Of a DNA stretch of 64,000 bases, positions 61,125-64,000 are shown piece after piece. The stretch comes from Lasioglossum baleicum (taxonomy: Eukaryota > Arthropoda > Insecta > Hymenoptera > Halictidae): contig NC_134937.1 in assembly GCF_051020765.1 (NCBI RefSeq), forward strand, positions 16,546,947-16,610,946, in the 5' to 3' direction. Position numbers and translations under genes: made by a program. Under the pieces are notes generated by a model. The model saw only the letters and a program-made list of their open reading frames with translations. It did not search any database and had not been told where the DNA came from. Position 1 is the stretch's first letter; every line of letters starts with the position of its first letter.

Positions 61125-61305
61125 TAGACTGCGGATTTTATGCATTTATGACAAAAATGAGTAGGTGTAATTCAAAACAGGAAAAAGATTAAAAGAATTT
61201 AGCAATGTCGACATACTATTCTTAACATATAAAAATCATTAATGAGGAAAATAAATTTTTACTTAGCTCGTATAGTTTGCAATTGATGTATAAAAATTTT
61301 ATTTT
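61125..61305. mobile_element. hAT-type miniature element, copy E (right end lost)
   Basis: The left end TAGACTGCGGATTTTATGCA and following bases match copy D. The right part still shows TTTTATTTTGTAGGA, but the terminal CCGCAGTCTA is missing, so the boundary is approximate. Confidence 0.7.
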
Positions 61306-61370
61306 GTAGGAATGGAGTTATGTAGAATTCCATAAGGGCTCCTCCATTGTGGTGTCCGCAATTGATATCT

Positions 61371-61710
61371 AATTGGCAAATTTAAGTATAAAAATAATAC
61401 GGCAATATGAAAATGTCTCTTTGAAGTTTTATTGGGGGTTAAATCTGCCGAGCGAAATTCCTCGCGGACGTCTTCTGTGCTGCAGGCTCGCAGCATGTTC
61501 GATGCAACGATCTGTTAATACTTAGGGTGACCAATGAGTCAATGTCCAATTGGCAAATTTCGGGGGACTTTTGACAAAGCCGAGACGGCTCGCTCGATAA
61601 AAATGTCTGCTCGAGGTTTTATTGGGAGTCGGGACCAGCCGAGCGAAATTCCTCGCGGACGTCTTCCGAGCCGCGTGCTACAGGCTCGCTGCATATTCGA
61701 TGAAACGATT
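61371..61710. repeat. Tandem duplication, two copies offset by 177 bp
   Basis: AATTGGCAAATTT occurs at 61371 and 61548. Both copies continue with AAAATGTCT, GTTTTATTGGG and then a nearly identical block CCGAGCGAAATTCCTCGCGG followed by ACGTCTTC. The core is far better conserved than its surroundings. It lies in the proposed 3'UTR. Confidence 0.8.
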
Positions 61711-63461
61711 ACCATTCCCGGCGACTTCTGTTTCCTGGCGCGCCCTTTATGAGCCCCGTAATTTTTTCTTGGTGCCGTCGACGTCGGGATACGAGGAGAT
61801 ACGGGAACACGGTCCACCGATATCGGCGAGATACGACGCGATCGGTTCTGCATCGGTACGCACGATACAGAAAACACGGAGCTAGACCGAGGCAGCCGGA
61901 GGAACTCCCGGGTATAAATCAGCCGTTACAACCCTTTTTCAATCCGACATGAGAAATGCGGGAAGAAGCTCGCCCCGTCACTGCTGGGGAACGGGGGGAC
62001 GACTGGCCCATCTTTTATTCGACGACGACGACGACGTACAAGTGCGTGCGCGTACACGCGAGACTTGCGAGGGGAGGACCGAGTAGAGAAAAGAGGAAAG
62101 AGGAGAAAAAAAAAGAGGGACGTAGTGCCGTTTGATCGACCGGCCCTCCGGGCTGCATTATGCACAAGTGTGTGCCGTGCACACGGTCCTACGCGTATCG
62201 GTGCGCCGGATCGCTGAGAAAACTTCGGTCTAGCTCTTTCACTTGATTACCAGCACGGTCGAACTTGCGAACCAACTGGATTTATCGATCCTACGGTTTC
62301 GGAGGAAATCTTTTACCGAACGCTCGAGCCGGGGAACGTTATTCTGTTTCGTTAATTCCCGTTTTCCGGGACCATTTACCATTCAGTTTACGGGAAAAAT
62401 GTGTTTCAGCTGCACAGGAGTTCACTTGATCACGAAGGTAATGAACGCTAAATGATCGAATCAAGGTTTGCAATTTTTTGAGCCAATTTCTGATACGTCA
62501 AAATCAAGGGTTCAAAGTTCCTTGGATTACTGAAATTATAGAGCTGCATTCATGGGGAATTATTCAATAATATTTATTATTTTATTGAGTAATATGAAAT
62601 AGTCACTTTTGGTGATCTACAGAGCTTGTATTAGTATTCCAAGAATTAAGGAAAATTTAAGCAGCATTATTTAAATGAATTATATTCAACATAATCACAG
62701 CGTTTAGAATACTCTTTTACCGTACCAGGTTGTATTTCATTCAAGAATAAGGATAAATTCAAAAATTCTACATCCACCGAAAAAATGAAATTCGACGTAT
62801 TGGGATAACATCGTGGACCATTGATTTTAAGCGAGTAATTGATATAATCACAGGAAAGCGAGGTAGCGGCACGTTCTGCCACGGTGCCAGACATTCCTCC
62901 GTGTGACTGTCAACGCGTGTCCCGTTACTCGTTGACAGTGGCGGTGTCGGTGCACACATTCGGTGTAAAGTGAATCGGATCGATGTTTCGTCGGGATTGG
63001 TACGTGGCGCGGTAGCCGAGTAAAGAATTCAGTAACCGAGCGAGAGGTTGTTAAGTTGACCCGCGTTGCACCGGCATTGATCGTATAAATATGAACGAGC
63101 AGAGAGAGAGTCGGTTCTGGTTTACGTGGGGTTTTGCTTTGGTGCACGCGAGTGTAGCGCAGGAGAAGGCGGTGAGCAGGTACGGGGTTGGAAACAACGA
63201 CAACGGGTTTATATCATAGGTTTAATAGGGTCGACAAGTTAGAAACGTTTTCGCCACCCACCCCCGATACTATTAACGCGCCGCATTATCTCTCAGTGTA
63301 TATAGCGATTGTAATTTATACATGTATGTGTAATACGTATTATAAATACGCCCGTCGAAACGCGGGACAGCGACCATTTTGTATATAATTGTATCATATA
63401 GCGTAACGAAAGAATTGTACGAGAGAATGGGGGTAATTATACAAAGTGCGAGAGAGAATGG

Positions 63462-63477
63462 GAGAGAGAGAGAGAGA

Positions 63478-63504
<27 letters not shown>
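63462..63504. repeat. Compound GA/TG microsatellite
   Basis: A GA run (63462-63478) passes directly into a TG run (to 63504), in the proposed 3'UTR close to the candidate poly(A) signal. Confidence 0.9.
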
Positions 63505-63508
<4 letters not shown>

Positions 63509-63830
63509 CGTATGCGTGTGTGTTTGATGGGGAATGTAAAAGGGGACGATGACGCCGCTGTGAGTGTAATTATAATTGATCAATAGCATAACGAGTACCG
63601 GATGCATATTTGATATTTGTGTGCCTGTATCCTTTTGTATGCTAACGAGATAGACGAAAATAAAAACTATACATATTATATTGTACTAATTGCGAGCGTA
63701 GGGGAAATCTACGAGTCAACGAGGTGTAACGTGCACACACACGACTTACACGCAAGAGAAATAACGCGTACAGAACACTCTTCCATTGCATACACGAACA
63801 CAGACCAGGCTATCTGTCCTGGGTGGACGA

Positions 63831-63836
63831 AATAAA
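63831..63836 (+). terminator. Candidate poly(A) signal AATAAA
   Basis: A canonical AATAAA hexamer, followed about 20 bases later by GTGTTGTCATTCC, a GT-rich downstream element. Cleavage would fall near 63850. It is the last good signal before the window ends and is the proposed end of the DDR transcript. Confidence 0.45.
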
Positions 63837-63850
63837 ACTTTTAGCAAAGC

Positions 63851-64000
63851 GAAACCGTGTTGTCATTCCTCATTCCTGATTCCTGTCTGTCTTATCACCC
63901 ACGGCGATAGCATCGTTGAAGAACTTCGACTGAATTAACCAAGAAGACCAGTTTTCGAAGCTAAGGACTTTTGCTGGTAAGAACAACAACAGACAGAAAT
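63851..64000. other. Downstream sequence after the candidate poly(A) site
   Basis: No coding or structural feature is recognised in these last 150 bases. Confidence 0.5.

Larger units (their letters stand above)
54610..63850 (+). other. Probable very long 3'UTR of the DDR gene
   Basis: After the stop there is no recognisable coding exon for 9 kb. The sequence holds features typical of insect 3'UTRs: T/A-rich stretches, TGTAAATA motifs at 54804, 58951 and 59492, GA/CA simple repeats, and a poly(A) signal at 63831 followed by a GT-rich stretch. Earlier AATAAA hexamers at 54994 and 58427 could give shorter forms. Two hAT-type miniature elements and a 177-bp tandem duplication are embedded. The extent is inference; RNA evidence is not available here. 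Confidence 0.4.

Noticed and set aside
54610..63850. Kinase exons hidden downstream
   Set aside because: None of the open frames shows HRDLA, DFG, APE or glycine-loop motifs, so the kinase is not in this window, though it could lie beyond it.
1..64000. tRNA, rRNA and reverse transcriptase or transposase genes
   Set aside because: No B-box-like cloverleaf, rRNA segment or recognisable transposon protein was found on reading either strand; small structured RNAs could still be missed without a covariance search.

Overview
The window looks like nuclear DNA from an insect, most probably a hymenopteran (bee, ant or wasp). The evidence is spliced protein-coding exons with GT-AG introns of up to about 15 kb, alternating AT-rich and CpG-rich blocks, many simple repeats and small DNA-transposon remnants. 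No operons, rRNA, tRNA or CRISPR arrays were seen. The species call is inference.

One gene can be read with confidence. It is a discoidin domain receptor (DDR family) on the + strand, with eight coding exons between 12150 and 54609. The exons join in frame (phases 1, 2, 0, 0, 1, 1, 0) into a 631-residue type I membrane protein: signal peptide (about 1-22), collagen-receptor type discoidin (DS) domain (C28-C184), DS-like domain (about 190-359), a short Thr/Pro-rich stalk, one transmembrane helix (about 405-427) and a cytoplasmic tail of about 200 residues with four YxxP motifs and a six-proline run. No tyrosine kinase domain was found anywhere in the window. The reading frame stops at 54607-54609, and the remaining 9.4 kb has no kinase-like exon that I could recognise.

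Layout: 1-12093 is non-coding (5' flank and/or a 5'UTR intron) with tandem repeats and a 523-bp TA-flanked inverted-repeat element. 12094-12225 is the exon with the start codon. 12226-26940 is intron 1, with a 695-bp hAT-type element. 26941-27046, 35699-35930 and 46995-47450 encode the DS domain and most of the DS-like domain, separated by 8.7 and 11.1 kb introns. 52735-52942 ends the DS-like domain. 53331-53882 encodes stalk, membrane helix and first half of the tail. 54073-54170 and 54442-54609 finish the tail. 54610 to about 63850 is probably one very long 3'UTR, with TGTAAATA (Pumilio-type) motifs, a strong hairpin and a poly(A) signal at 63831.

The most interesting points are the apparently kinase-less DDR architecture, changes at positions that contact collagen in vertebrate DDR2, paired loss of the DS-like disulfide, a splice donor overlapping the stop codon, and a local family of roughly 200-bp hAT-type miniature elements with readable 8-bp target duplications.
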